A stretch of 64,000 nucleotides of DNA, taken from the NCBI RefSeq assembly GCF_016820535.1, contig NZ_JADHDY010000008.1, positions 1 to 64,000 on the forward strand, written 5' to 3'. Numbering within the stretch: the first letter of the stretch is position 1; every line of letters begins with the position of its first letter. Below the pieces are notes generated by a model that saw only the letters and a list, made by a program, of their open reading frames with translations, did not search any database and was not told where the DNA came from. This document shows positions 21,540 through 32,763 of the stretch, piece by piece. Made by a program: the position numbers and the translations under genes. Origin of the DNA: Sporosarcina beigongshangi. Lineage in GTDB: Bacteria > Actinomycetota > Actinomycetes > Actinomycetales > Micrococcaceae.

Positions 21540-22208
21540 CTAGGCCCGCGCCATCCCGGCAATCTGGGTGTTGAACGGAAGGAACGGCGTGTGGATCCGG
21601 TAGGGGAGAATCGTGACGCTTTCAAATCCGGCAGCACGCACGGAATGCTCGAGGTCGCGCTCGCAGGAGCAGCCCTCGAATGTCCACGCCCACGGACGGC
21701 GCAAGAGCCGCTGTGCGGTGCGGGTGGCCGTTCCTTCCTTGGCCGCGACGTGTTCGACAAAGCGGAAGGTGCCGCCCGGGCGCAGGATGCGACGGATCTC
21801 TGCGAGCACGGCATCCGGGTCCTGCACGGTGCAGAGCACGAGCGAAGAGATGACGGTGTCAACGCTGTGGTCGGGGAGGCCGGACTGCTCGGCCATGCGG
21901 TCAAGCAAGTCCAGCCGCACTCCGGCCCGTTGCGCCACAGCCCGCAGGGGTCCGTGCATGTACCGGTTTGGTTCGACGGCGATCAGGGTGCTGCCGTCCG
22001 GGAGGTAGCGGAGGTTGGCCCCGGTTCCGGAGCCGATCTCGACCACTGTGTTGGAAAGCCCGGCGAACACTCGTTTCTTGTGCTGGCGCAGCTTCCTCTC
22101 AATGTAGCTGTCCATCAGCCGGAAAAAGGCGGCGTTGAACCGGCCGCGGCCCGCGTGGGACTCGAACGCGGATGTTGCGGGGGAGGTCTTTGAAGAGTCG
22201 ATGTTCAT
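21540..22208 (-). CDS. Class I SAM-dependent methyltransferase (UbiE/Methyltransf_11 type)
   Basis: A 222-residue methyltransferase. Motif I is VVEIGSGTGANLRYLP, the acidic end is LIAVEPNRYM, and the later motif LRPGGTFRFVEHV is typical of methyltransferases acting on small lipophilic molecules or of the METTL7-like group. The ATG at 22208 is preceded by GGA at short spacing; a GTG 27 nt upstream is also possible. It lies 48 nt after the hydrolase-LuxR gene on the same strand and upstream of the ABC exporter, so the four genes may be co-transcribed. Confidence 0.85.
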   Translation of the reverse strand: MNIDSSKTSPATSAFESHAGRGRFNAAFFRLMDSYIERKLRQHKKRVFAGLSNTVVEIGSGTGANLRYLPDGSTLIAVEPNRYMHGPLRAVAQRAGVRLDLLDRMAEQSGLPDHSVDTVISSLVLCTVQDPDAVLAEIRRILRPGGTFRFVEHVAAKEGTATRTAQRLLRRPWAWTFEGCSCERDLEHSVRAAGFESVTILPYRIHTPFLPFNTQIAGMARA

Positions 22209-22256
22209 AGATCCAGTCTGTGGCTGGACGTCCACGCTGTCAGGCGTGAAACTACC

Positions 22257-23288
22257 TTATTTTGGCGGACTTTCCGGGTTCCGGCGGGTGGCGTACCAGA
22301 CGGCAATCTGGGTTCGAGACCGGAGCCCGAGGCGCAGGCGGATCCTTTCGGCGTGGCCCTCGGCGGACCGTTCGTCGATGCCCAGCCTTGCGGCGATTTC
22401 ACGGTTCGTGCGCCCTTCGCTGATCAATGCCGCGACCTCCATCTGGCGGGCCGTCAAGGACAGGGCGCTGCGCCGTGGGGTGCGCAGGCCAAGGAACCTC
22501 CGGACGGTCGTCACGAGTGCGGGGGAATCGCCGGCATAGGGCAGGTGCGAGCGTCCGGGCAGGACCACGAACTGCGCACCGTCGATACCGGCGGCCAGCG
22601 CCGCGCCCTGTTCGAGGGGAACGGCGCGGTCGCGGTCCCGGTGCACCACGAGCGTGGGGGAGCGTACTTGGCCCAGCGTGTCCCTGACGTCGAGCCCGTA
22701 GCTCATCGCCAACAAGGCCCGGGCCGTGGATGCTGCGGAACTGGCCCGCTGGTAGCGGCCGAACTCCCTCCGCGTCACAGCATCCGCATCCGGGGCGAAG
22801 ATGTCGGTGAGCACCTCAGACCCGAGCCCCCAATGAGATTCGACCAGGCCGAGGACATGCTCTCTCGCGCTTGGCGGGGAAACTTCTGCGCCCGACACCC
22901 AGCCGCCGTAGAGCACAAGCCTCCGGACGGTGTCCGGGTGCTCCGCTGCCCACGTTGCCGCGACCAGGGCGCCCATGGAGGTGCCGAGCAGGTCGAAGGG
23001 CCCAGGTCCTAGGTGGTTGGCGACGGCGGCCAGCTGCTCGAGTTCGAATGCCATCGACGGCGGCCGGGCCGACGGCGTCGACAGGCCGCATCCGGCTCGG
23101 TCGTAGCGGACCAGCTGGCAGCCTTGTGCCAGGCTCTCGTAGAACGCCCGCTCCGCCGGCAGCTCCCAGCCAAGCTGAAGGTGGCTGAGCCAGCCCGAGA
23201 CGTAGACCAAAGGCCGGCCGGAACCGGCCGTTGCATAGGCCACGATGCTGCCATCGGCTGTCGACACCTGGGCAATCTTCTGCTGCAC
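22257..23288 (-). CDS. Alpha/beta-hydrolase fused to a LuxR-type DNA-binding domain
   Basis: A 343-residue fusion. Residues about 1-270 form an alpha/beta hydrolase with the nucleophile elbow GTSMG (Ser104), a probable acid in HRDRDRAVP and catalytic histidine in GRSHLPY. The last 65 residues are a LuxR/FixJ helix-turn-helix (LTARQMEVAALISEGRTNRE, then EIAARLGIDE). Such proteins probably sense or hydrolyse a small ester or lactone and regulate nearby genes. The start is uncertain: GTG 23288 is closest to the family N-terminus, and a TTG at 23345 is possible. It heads a likely operon with the methyltransferase and exporter. Confidence 0.85.
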   Translation of the reverse strand: MQQKIAQVSTADGSIVAYATAGSGRPLVYVSGWLSHLQLGWELPAERAFYESLAQGCQLVRYDRAGCGLSTPSARPPSMAFELEQLAAVANHLGPGPFDLLGTSMGALVAATWAAEHPDTVRRLVLYGGWVSGAEVSPPSAREHVLGLVESHWGLGSEVLTDIFAPDADAVTRREFGRYQRASSAASTARALLAMSYGLDVRDTLGQVRSPTLVVHRDRDRAVPLEQGAALAAGIDGAQFVVLPGRSHLPYAGDSPALVTTVRRFLGLRTPRRSALSLTARQMEVAALISEGRTNREIAARLGIDERSAEGHAERIRLRLGLRSRTQIAVWYATRRNPESPPK

Positions 23289-23357
23289 GCCTCTATTCTG
23301 CTCGTCGCCCTCGGCGGCAGCAAAGGCCTGCCCTGCAGGACCCAACCCCGCGACGGA

Positions 23358-23864
23358 TTAATTCCCTGCCAGAATCTTTTTCATTGCGTAGTTGGTCAGC
23401 GTCACACCCGCCATCACGGGATGTTGTTCAGCCACGACTTTGAATCCTTGGCGCTCGAAGAAGGGGCGGGCCGTGATGCTGACATTCGCGGTCAGCGCTA
23501 CAGGACCCTCCGCGCACACCTGGGCCTCAATGTGGGCCAGCAGCCTCCGTGCCACGCCAAGGCGGAGGAAGCGCGGCGCCACGAACATCATGTCGATGTA
23601 CCCCTTCGGGTCAACGTCGGAAAACCCGGCAGCCACGCCGTCCACTGTTGCCACAAAACTGCTCCGCGCCTGCATTGCCTCGTGCCAGGAAGTGAGTTCG
23701 CGTTCGCCTGGCCGCGCCCACGCGCGGATTTGCTCGGGTGCATAATCGGCGGCTGCTGTTTCTGTCACCGCGCCGATGAAGATCGCCAAGGTGTCTGCTG
23801 CGTCCATGAACCCATACGGATGAATGGCGAAGGTGGGCGCCTGGGTGGTCGATTTCAAGTCCAT
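23358..23864 (-). CDS. GNAT-family N-acetyltransferase
   Basis: A 168-residue Gcn5-related acetyltransferase. The acetyl-CoA loop reads RFLRLGVARRLLAHIE, and the strand before it, YIDMMFVAP, fits motif A. The C-terminal ARPFFERQGFKVV is the usual GNAT ending. The ATG at 23864 begins the conserved part; an extension to 24005 would invade the groES promoter. Substrate unknown. Confidence 0.87.
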   Translation of the reverse strand: MDLKSTTQAPTFAIHPYGFMDAADTLAIFIGAVTETAAADYAPEQIRAWARPGERELTSWHEAMQARSSFVATVDGVAAGFSDVDPKGYIDMMFVAPRFLRLGVARRLLAHIEAQVCAEGPVALTANVSITARPFFERQGFKVVAEQHPVMAGVTLTNYAMKKILAGN

Positions 23865-23974
23865 GGGTCCAGCATCCCACCAGGACCGCCGGTGCCCGGC
23901 CTGTCCCGGCCCGGCTCCCAAGGTGCGCCGTGAGCGAAACCCGGCCCGCCGCCGTCGTGCTTCACGGGGAAAAT

Positions 23975-24001
23975 CTGGCACTCGCCTTGACCGAGTGCTA
24001 A
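23975..24001 (+). promoter_or_regulatory. CIRCE element 1 (HrcA operator) overlapping the groESL -35 box
   Basis: CTGGCACTC (23975-23983), 9-nt spacer, GAGTGCTAA (23993-24001). The right arm is perfect CIRCE consensus and the left arm has two mismatches. HrcA binding here would cover the -35 box at 23987-23992. Confidence 0.85.
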
Positions 24002-24016
24002 TCAATTCCCTAGAGT
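23987..24016 (+). promoter_or_regulatory. groES-groEL vegetative promoter
   Basis: TTGACC (23987-23992) and TAGAGT (24011-24016) are separated by 18 nt. The promoter lies between two CIRCE elements about 150 nt before groES. Confidence 0.75.
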
Positions 24017-24021
24017 CAGAG

Positions 24022-24048
24022 TTAGCACTCTCACCCTGAGGCTGCTAA
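24022..24048 (+). promoter_or_regulatory. CIRCE element 2 (HrcA operator) downstream of the groESL -10 box
   Basis: TTAGCACTC (24022-24030), 9-nt spacer, GGCTGCTAA (24040-24048). The left arm is perfect consensus and the right arm has two mismatches. Centres of the two CIRCE elements are 47 bp apart. Confidence 0.85.
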
Positions 24049-24168
24049 CCCGCAAACCTTTTTGGCCATGGGAGCATCACCGGCACCGCGACGACGGTTG
24101 GGCTCCACACACATGGCGAAGAAGTCTGCCAACCATCCGTGGAATTTTAGTGTGAAGGAGAGGTCCGA

Positions 24169-24465
24169 GTGTCGGTCTCTATTAAGCCTCTTGAGGATCG
24201 TATTGTTGTTCGCCAGCTCGAAGCAGAGCTGACCACCGCATCAGGTCTGGTCATCCCGGACACTGCCAAGGAAAAGCCCCAGGAGGGCGAAGTTGTGGCA
24301 GTGGGCCCCGGCCGCGTTGACGACAACGGCAACCGTGTCCCGATCGATGTTGCCGTTGGCGACGTTGTCATCTACTCCAAGTACGGTGGAACCGAAGTGA
24401 AGACCGGTGGCGAAGAGCTGCTCGTTCTCTCGGCCCGCGACGTACTGGCCATCGTCGTAAAGTAA
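24169..24465 (+). CDS. groES: Co-chaperonin GroES
   Basis: A 98-residue co-chaperonin that caps the GroEL chamber. Family hallmarks are [16 protein letters not shown] at the N-terminus, the mobile-loop region around [16 protein letters not shown], and the ending [12 protein letters not shown]. Translation starts at GTG 24169 with GGAGAGG upstream. It precedes groEL by 87 nt. Two CIRCE sites predict HrcA repression and heat induction. Confidence 0.97.
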   Translation: MSVSIKPLEDRIVVRQLEAELTTASGLVIPDTAKEKPQEGEVVAVGPGRVDDNGNRVPIDVAVGDVVIYSKYGGTEVKTGGEELLVLSARDVLAIVVK

Positions 24466-24490
24466 CGACTTTCGTCAACCACTTTGCAAG

Positions 24491-24529
24491 CCCCGCGACC
24501 GGGACCGTGAATAGGTCACGTCCGCGGGG
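24491..24529 (+). terminator. groES-groEL intergenic hairpin (attenuator or processing site)
   Basis: CCCCGCG (24491-24497) pairs with CGCGGGG (24523-24529), and an inner CGTGA (24506-24510) pairs with TCACG (24516-24520). Only CTTT follows, so it is more likely a partial terminator or mRNA-stability element setting the groES:groEL ratio than a full stop. Confidence 0.45.
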
Positions 24530-24540
24530 TCTTTGCGTGA

Positions 24541-26160
<1,620 letters not shown>

Positions 26161-26197
26161 CGTGTGATGCATGCCGGATCACTTGATCTGGCATTTA

Positions 26198-26262
26198 TGA
26201 CACCGGTCCCGCTTTCTGACACCGAAATTCCGGTGGCAGAAAGCGGGACCGGTGTCATTTTT
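26198..26262 (+). terminator. Rho-independent terminator after groEL
   Basis: A 21-bp perfect inverted repeat (26198-26218 with 26237-26257; arms begin TGACACCGGTCCCGC) with a small inner stem, followed by TTTTT at 26258-26262. It separates groEL from the metal ATPase gene. Confidence 0.93.
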
Positions 26263-26322
26263 CGTTGGTGGCGGTGGCCATGATTGGTTTGCAGTTTCTG
26301 CCGAACGGGCCAGACTGGGGTC

Positions 26323-28233
26323 ATGAAGCAGCCGATTCCGCCCGTTGACACCGAGGCCACCACCGACACGCCCGCCCCGCCTTCGCCGGGTTGGGCCGGA
26401 AGGCTCTCGCGCTTCATCCGCCACTACCCGATTGTGGCGCTCACGTTGGTGGTCATGGCCGTGGCGGGCGGCCTGGCCCTGTCCGGCCAGGGCGCGGCGG
26501 CCCAATGGGTGGCGAGCGTGTACGCCGTCGGGATTGCGGTCCAGCAGGGGATCGGCATGGTCAAGGACATCATGCGCGGGCACTGGGGGATCGACATCCT
26601 TGCCGTGACCGCCATAGTCGCCACTGTGGTGGTGGGGGAGTACATCGCTTCCTTGATCATTGTCCTGATGCTCTCCGGCGGCGAGGCCCTGGAGGACTAT
26701 GCGGCTGGCCGGGCTCGGCGTGAACTCCGGGCACTCTTGGACCGCGCGCCCCAAACGGCACACCGTGAAGGTGCCGGCGGCGCAACGGAGGAAGTGCCCG
26801 TTGCGGAGGTCCGGGTGGGCGACATCCTGGTCATCAAGCCGGCCGAGGTGGTCCCCGTGGACGGGCTGCTGAGGTCCGAATCGGCATCTTTTGACGAGGC
26901 TGCCATCACCGGTGAGAGCCTTCCCGTGGACCGCGTCGCCGGGGATCCGGTCATCAGCGGCACCGTCAACGGATCCGCCGCTGTGCGCATGGAGGTCACG
27001 GCCGCTGAGGCTGATTCCCAATACAGCCGCATCGTCGCACTCGTCCAGGCAGCCGCCGACAGCAAGGCGCCCGTGGTCCGGCTGGCGGACAGGTACGCCG
27101 TGCCGTTCACCATTGTGGCGCTGGCACTGGCGGGACTGGCCTGGTTCATCAGCAAGGACCCTGCCCGCTTCGCCGAAGTCTTGGTGGTGGCCACGCCATG
27201 CCCGCTGCTGATCGCCGCACCCGTCGCGTTCCTTGGCGGCATGAGCCGTGCGGCGAAGGCCGGCATCATTATCAAGAGCGGTGGCACACTGGAACAGCTG
27301 GCCAGGGTCAAGTCGGCGGCCTTTGACAAGACCGGCACATTGACCGGCGGCCGGCCCACGCTTGAGGAGGTCCGCCCGGAGGGCGGCTTCACTGCCGAGG
27401 AACTGCTCTCACTTGCAGCATCAGCGGAACAGTATTCATCACACGTTCTTGCCTCGGCCGTCATTGACGCCGCCCACAACCAGGGCCTGGAGCTCCACCC
27501 CTCCGATGATGCTGTGGAACATGCCACCAACGGCGTGGCTGCAACCTGCAACGGCCGCGCCGTGATTGTTGGAAAGCCCGCGTTCATCGCGGAGAACTCC
27601 ACGGGGCTGGCCACTGTGGAGCTCGCCTCGGGGCAGCTGGCCGTCTATGCGGCCATCGACGGCCTCTTCGCCGGAACCCTCATCATGCGCGACCCCATCC
27701 GGCCCAACTCCGCGGCCACCATCGCCGAGCTGCACGCCATGGGCGTCGGCCACGCGATCATGCTCACCGGCGACGCGCAGTCCACTGCGGAACACATCGC
27801 ACGCGAGGCCGGGATCGACGAGGTCCGGGCCGGGCTGCTCCCCGAGGACAAGGTCCGCATCGTCACCGGCATGAAACACCGGCCGGTCCTGATGGTGGGT
27901 GACGGCATCAATGACGCACCCGTCCTGGCCGCGGCCGACGTCGGCATCGCCATGGGTGCCAAGGGCTCCACCGCGGCAAGCGAGTCGGCGGATGTGGTCA
28001 TCATGCTGGACGACCTCGCCAAGGTGGCCCAGTCGGTGGACATCGGGCGGCGCACCATGAGAATCGCCGTCGAGAGCATCTGGATCGGCATTGTACTCAG
28101 CGTGGGGCTGATGGTTCTTGCCGCCTTTGGCTTCATCCCCGCGGTGGCCGGGGCCCTGTCCCAGGAGTTGGTTGACCTGGCCACGATCCTCAATGCGCTC
28201 CGGGCCCTGCTGCCGGGCCGCCGGCGGCGGTGA
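26323..28233 (+). CDS. P1B-type heavy-metal-translocating ATPase
   Basis: A 636-residue P-type ATPase. The actuator loop carries TGES (about 197), the phosphorylated aspartate is Asp335 in DKTGTLTGG, and the hinge is MVGDGINDAPVLAAADVGIA. The transmembrane metal motif is TPCP (291-294) instead of the common CPC, and there is no N-terminal metal-binding domain. The nucleotide-domain HP signature reads SSHVLA, with valine after histidine. The first two-helix pair seen in many P1B pumps also looks absent or short. The transported metal is uncertain. The ATG at 26323 follows the groEL terminator. Confidence 0.88.
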   Translation: MKQPIPPVDTEATTDTPAPPSPGWAGRLSRFIRHYPIVALTLVVMAVAGGLALSGQGAAAQWVASVYAVGIAVQQGIGMVKDIMRGHWGIDILAVTAIVATVVVGEYIASLIIVLMLSGGEALEDYAAGRARRELRALLDRAPQTAHREGAGGATEEVPVAEVRVGDILVIKPAEVVPVDGLLRSESASFDEAAITGESLPVDRVAGDPVISGTVNGSAAVRMEVTAAEADSQYSRIVALVQAAADSKAPVVRLADRYAVPFTIVALALAGLAWFISKDPARFAEVLVVATPCPLLIAAPVAFLGGMSRAAKAGIIIKSGGTLEQLARVKSAAFDKTGTLTGGRPTLEEVRPEGGFTAEELLSLAASAEQYSSHVLASAVIDAAHNQGLELHPSDDAVEHATNGVAATCNGRAVIVGKPAFIAENSTGLATVELASGQLAVYAAIDGLFAGTLIMRDPIRPNSAATIAELHAMGVGHAIMLTGDAQSTAEHIAREAGIDEVRAGLLPEDKVRIVTGMKHRPVLMVGDGINDAPVLAAADVGIAMGAKGSTAASESADVVIMLDDLAKVAQSVDIGRRTMRIAVESIWIGIVLSVGLMVLAAFGFIPAVAGALSQELVDLATILNALRALLPGRRRR

Positions 28234-28309
28234 CACATGTTACGGGCCGTGCGTGCGCCCGGATGTGACGCAGCACTCGGGAATAGGGCCTAGGCTGCTT
28301 TCGTTTTAG

Positions 28310-29914
<1,605 letters not shown>

Positions 29915-29942
29915 CTGTTCACCAGGCACTGCTGGCTTAAGC

Positions 29943-29989
29943 ACGACGACGGCGACGCACCTTTCAAGGGTGCGTCGCCGCCGTCGTTT
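29943..29989 (+). terminator. Terminator after guaB
   Basis: A 19-bp inverted repeat with one mismatch (29943-29961 with 29969-29987; right arm ends GCCGCCGTCGT) is followed by TTTCC. Confidence 0.8.
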
Positions 29990-30077
29990 CCTTGGCCCAT
30001 GCTTTCGCCAAGTGCTCGACCGGTTCGCCGAATTCTCCGCGGCCGGGTCTTGGGCCCTGCCGCCCCGCCGATTCGTC

Positions 30078-30247
30078 TTGAAACAGCAGCAAGTGCGATT
30101 CCGACCGCTGCTGCAGGTTGATACAGCAGCAGACGCGATTGCCAAGTTTGAGACAGCAGCTCCTGCGATGAACCCGACGGATTTATCGCAGGTGCTGCAG
30201 TTTCAACGCCGGGACCGGGGCGGGAACCGCAGGTGCTGCTATTTCAA
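30078..30247. repeat. Cluster of five copies of a 23-nt repeat
   Basis: Forward copies at 30078-30100, 30118-30140 and 30148-30170 begin TTGAAACAGCAGC, TTGATACAGCAGC and TTGAGACAGCAGC. Reverse copies at 30184-30206 and 30225-30247 read TTGAAACTGCAGCACC and TTGAAATAGCAGCACC on the minus strand. Copies also share a GCGAT-like end. Opposed copies could pair in RNA. This fills the 371-nt gap between guaB and the minus-strand gene at 30286; nothing coding is seen in it. Confidence 0.8.
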
Positions 30248-30285
30248 CGAGAGCAGCGGGTGCCGGGCCGGTCTAATTTACCGAA

Positions 30286-30903
30286 TTAGACGCTGAGGGC
30301 GGCCTTGAATTGTTCCACGGCGTCGGCAGCCGGTACGGTGTCCTCCACGAATTCAGATTCCGTTCCCGTGCGCAGCACCCAGTCGCCGGATTCCACTGCG
30401 GTCAGTTGGGCAACCACTGCCTCGGCGTCGACGCGCAGGCGGCGCACAACAGCTGTGGCGGGGAGGCCCTCGGCGGCACCCGTCAGGTACTCGTTGCACA
30501 GGTGCAGGGCGAGTTCCAGCATGGCCGGACCGGACTCAATGGGCTGGATTTCGTGAACACCGTAGGGGCTGATGCTCAACAGCACCGCGCCAACGTTGGA
30601 TCCCACCGCAAACAGCACGTGTTCGCTGTTCGGCGTGGTCAGCTTGATCTCCAGCCACTCCTGCGCCTGGGACAGCACCGTGCCGACGATGGCCGTCTTG
30701 TCCACAGGAACGATCTTCTCGCCCTGTGGCGCGGCCAGGCCGCGCACCATAAGCGTGGTGAGCCCGGCGTTGTGCAGCAGCTCGTTGTCGCCGTGCTGGT
30801 CCAGGCGCAGCAGGCCAAGCGTGACCGCAGCCGATTCGGTGGGCGTCATGGACAACAGGGTCAGGAGCTCATGGTCGGTCAAGCGCAGTTCATTCTCAGT
30901 CAT
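30286..30903 (-). CDS. Uncharacterised cytosolic protein, paralogue of the 32097-32714 product
   Basis: A 205-residue soluble protein without signal or membrane segment. It aligns along its whole length with the product at 32097-32714: both begin with LTDHELL-LL, then share AG-TTL-RG, WLE, HV-F, LLS, GVH, GLPA and a C-terminal VPAA-A segment. I do not recognise a named family. In length and placement beside a WXG100-like gene it recalls EspG-type chaperones of type VII secretion, but that is inference only. It ends the five-gene cluster, 91 nt after the 215-residue membrane protein gene. Confidence 0.75.
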   Translation of the reverse strand: MTENELRLTDHELLTLLSMTPTESAAVTLGLLRLDQHGDNELLHNAGLTTLMVRGLAAPQGEKIVPVDKTAIVGTVLSQAQEWLEIKLTTPNSEHVLFAVGSNVGAVLLSISPYGVHEIQPIESGPAMLELALHLCNEYLTGAAEGLPATAVVRRLRVDAEAVVAQLTAVESGDWVLRTGTESEFVEDTVPAADAVEQFKAALSV

Positions 30904-30994
30904 GGAGCTAAGCCTATCGGGGGAGGGGAGGCCGGAAGGCGCTATCGGCCGAGGGGCCCCGCCCGGGCCCAGGCCATTTGGAGCCTCACCGCGA

Positions 30995-31642
30995 TTACAA
31001 CGGCCCGAAGTTCCTGGTCCCGGAGGGATTCTGCCAGTCCAGTGACATGGCCTCGAGTTCCTGGCGCAAGGCAGGCGTTTTCTCAATGTAGGAGCGGAAG
31101 TCCCGCCGGGCATGTTGAATGCAATAGGCGGGGGCCACGAAGACACTGGCCGTGCCCAAGAGAAACAGCAGCGCAACCACAACGAATGACACGGCGGGTC
31201 CGGGACCCTGCGACAGCCAGCTGCTCAAGGCAAGGGCCATGGGGCCGCCCACCGCAACGAATATGAGTACGGCCAGGCCGACACCCGAGGAGGTCTTCCC
31301 CGGCGCCCTTGATGTCTGGGGCGGCGCGGCCTGGGCAATGTGTGGCAATTTTGTGGATCGGACGATCAAGGCTCCGGCGAGCATGGCGGCACCGGCCACC
31401 AGCAAACTGATCCACAGCCCCGGCACGGCAGGCATCATGGCCACTGCCAGAACCCCGCCGCCCAGAACGGCGGTGCCCAAGCCGGCCATCGCTGCAGCAA
31501 ACCCTCGCCATTGCCCAAACGTCCAGGCCATATCGCGCAGGGCCGAGGCAGTCGTCTCGGGCGCCATCCGGGCCATGTCGGAATCAAGCCAGTAACTGAG
31601 GGGCCGGCCGGGGGCGTCAGGGAAAGGACCGGGGTAGTTCAT
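30995..31642 (-). CDS. Uncharacterised membrane protein of the WXG100-like cluster
   Basis: A 215-residue protein with four hydrophobic segments (about residues 48-70, 73-92, 119-140, 148-172). A polar N-terminus is rich in proline and aspartate, and the last 35 residues are charged and probably cytoplasmic. No family recognised. Its ATG overlaps the stop of the preceding membrane-protein gene (ATGA), so the two probably act together. The ATG at 31642 is chosen for this overlap; longer frames upstream are shadows. Confidence 0.75.
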   Translation of the reverse strand: MNYPGPFPDAPGRPLSYWLDSDMARMAPETTASALRDMAWTFGQWRGFAAAMAGLGTAVLGGGVLAVAMMPAVPGLWISLLVAGAAMLAGALIVRSTKLPHIAQAAPPQTSRAPGKTSSGVGLAVLIFVAVGGPMALALSSWLSQGPGPAVSFVVVALLFLLGTASVFVAPAYCIQHARRDFRSYIEKTPALRQELEAMSLDWQNPSGTRNFGPL

Positions 31643-32097
31643 CGTGGTTCCAGTTCGTTGGGCGCCTTGCCATGGGGGAGCTTGCCTGCCCCAAGAACCA
31701 GCAGCGGGTAGATGGTCAGTGGGACGGCAAAAAGCACCGGATCCATGCCGTATCGGAGGTTGGTCCCGGATGCAGCCAGGAACCAGCAAGTCGCAGCCAG
31801 CAACCACAGGAGCCCGGCAATGACAGCCAGGGCCACGGTTTTCTTCGCTGCTCCGGCGTCCAGTCCCGCGCCGCGGTCGGATCCGGGCAGTCTTCCGGCC
31901 CGGAGCCAAATAGCCACGAAAACCGCTGTGAAGACGGCGGCGCCCGTCCAGGCTGCCTGGGAGTGCTGCTGGCCGCCGATGCTGGGATTGACCAGTGCGA
32001 TCCCGGTAAAGACAAGGACGACGGCGGCCGTGGCCAGCAGGAGAGCTGCCGCACGCCCGCGGGGGCTGGCGCTGCGGCGGGACGGTGTTTGGGCCAT
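31639..32097 (-). CDS. Uncharacterised small membrane protein of the WXG100-like cluster
   Basis: A 152-residue protein with four hydrophobic segments (about 17-36, 48-66, 85-108, 117-137) and short basic ends. No family recognised. It starts one base into the stop of the upstream cytosolic-protein gene (TGATG) and its stop overlaps the next gene (ATGA), indicating tight coupling. Confidence 0.75.
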   Translation of the reverse strand: MAQTPSRRSASPRGRAAALLLATAAVVLVFTGIALVNPSIGGQQHSQAAWTGAAVFTAVFVAIWLRAGRLPGSDRGAGLDAGAAKKTVALAVIAGLLWLLAATCWFLAASGTNLRYGMDPVLFAVPLTIYPLLVLGAGKLPHGKAPNELEPR

Positions 32098-32714
32098 CAG
32101 CCCAGGGCTGCGCTGAACAGCGTGAAGGCTTCGGCAGCCGGGACATCGACTGTCTGTGCCGCGTCGCCGTTGCCGGTTTTCAAGGTCCAGACATCGTTCG
32201 GTTCGCGCCGCAGATGCGCCGTGCGGGGTGTTTCCGAGACGGCATGGCGGGTGACCATGGCCGCTGCCGGCAGACCGTCGGTGGCGTCCTGAAGGTAGGC
32301 GCGCGCCAGGAGGACGCCCAGGTGCCCCACCCCGTTGGAGGTGTCCACGGGGCGCACCTGGTGCACGCCCAGCCTGTCCAGGGACAACAGCAGCGAGCCG
32401 TGCTCGGAGGCTGCCACGAACATGACATGGTCAACTTTCGGGGTCACAAACGCCACCTCTAGCCATGAGGTGGCTGTAGTCAGGACGGCAGCCACCAAGG
32501 CTCCCCGCCCCACAGGATCAATGTCTTCCCCGTTGGCCTGTGCCATGCCTCGCGCCAGCAGGGTGGTGATGCCGGCCCGCTCCAGCACTTCCTGGTGGGA
32601 GACGCCGTTGAGCCGGAACAGCTCACGGGTGAAGGTCGTGGAGTCCCCGGGATTCATGGCAAGCAGGGCAAGGAGTTCGTGGTCTGTCAGCAGGAGCTCT
32701 GATTCGTCAGTCAT
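32097..32714 (-). CDS. Uncharacterised cytosolic protein of the WXG100-like cluster
   Basis: A 205-residue soluble protein, paralogue of the product at 30286-30903. Conserved blocks between the two are LTDHELLALLAMNP, AGITTLLARG, SWLEV and DGLPAAAMV. It begins 49 nt after the WXG100-like gene. Two divergent copies flanking two membrane-protein genes suggest heteromeric partners, a chaperone pair, or immunity-type functions; none is established. Confidence 0.75.
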   Translation of the reverse strand: MTDESELLLTDHELLALLAMNPGDSTTFTRELFRLNGVSHQEVLERAGITTLLARGMAQANGEDIDPVGRGALVAAVLTTATSWLEVAFVTPKVDHVMFVAASEHGSLLLSLDRLGVHQVRPVDTSNGVGHLGVLLARAYLQDATDGLPAAAMVTRHAVSETPRTAHLRREPNDVWTLKTGNGDAAQTVDVPAAEAFTLFSAALG

Positions 32715-32763
32715 TGGTCCTTCTTGTTTGGTGTCCGAATTGGTGTGCTGGGCTTGCTCAACT

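Noticed and set aside
21452-21904. N-terminal extension of the exporter ATPase
   Set aside because: The extension overlaps the methyltransferase gene in another frame and has no ABC homology; the protein starts normally at 21451.
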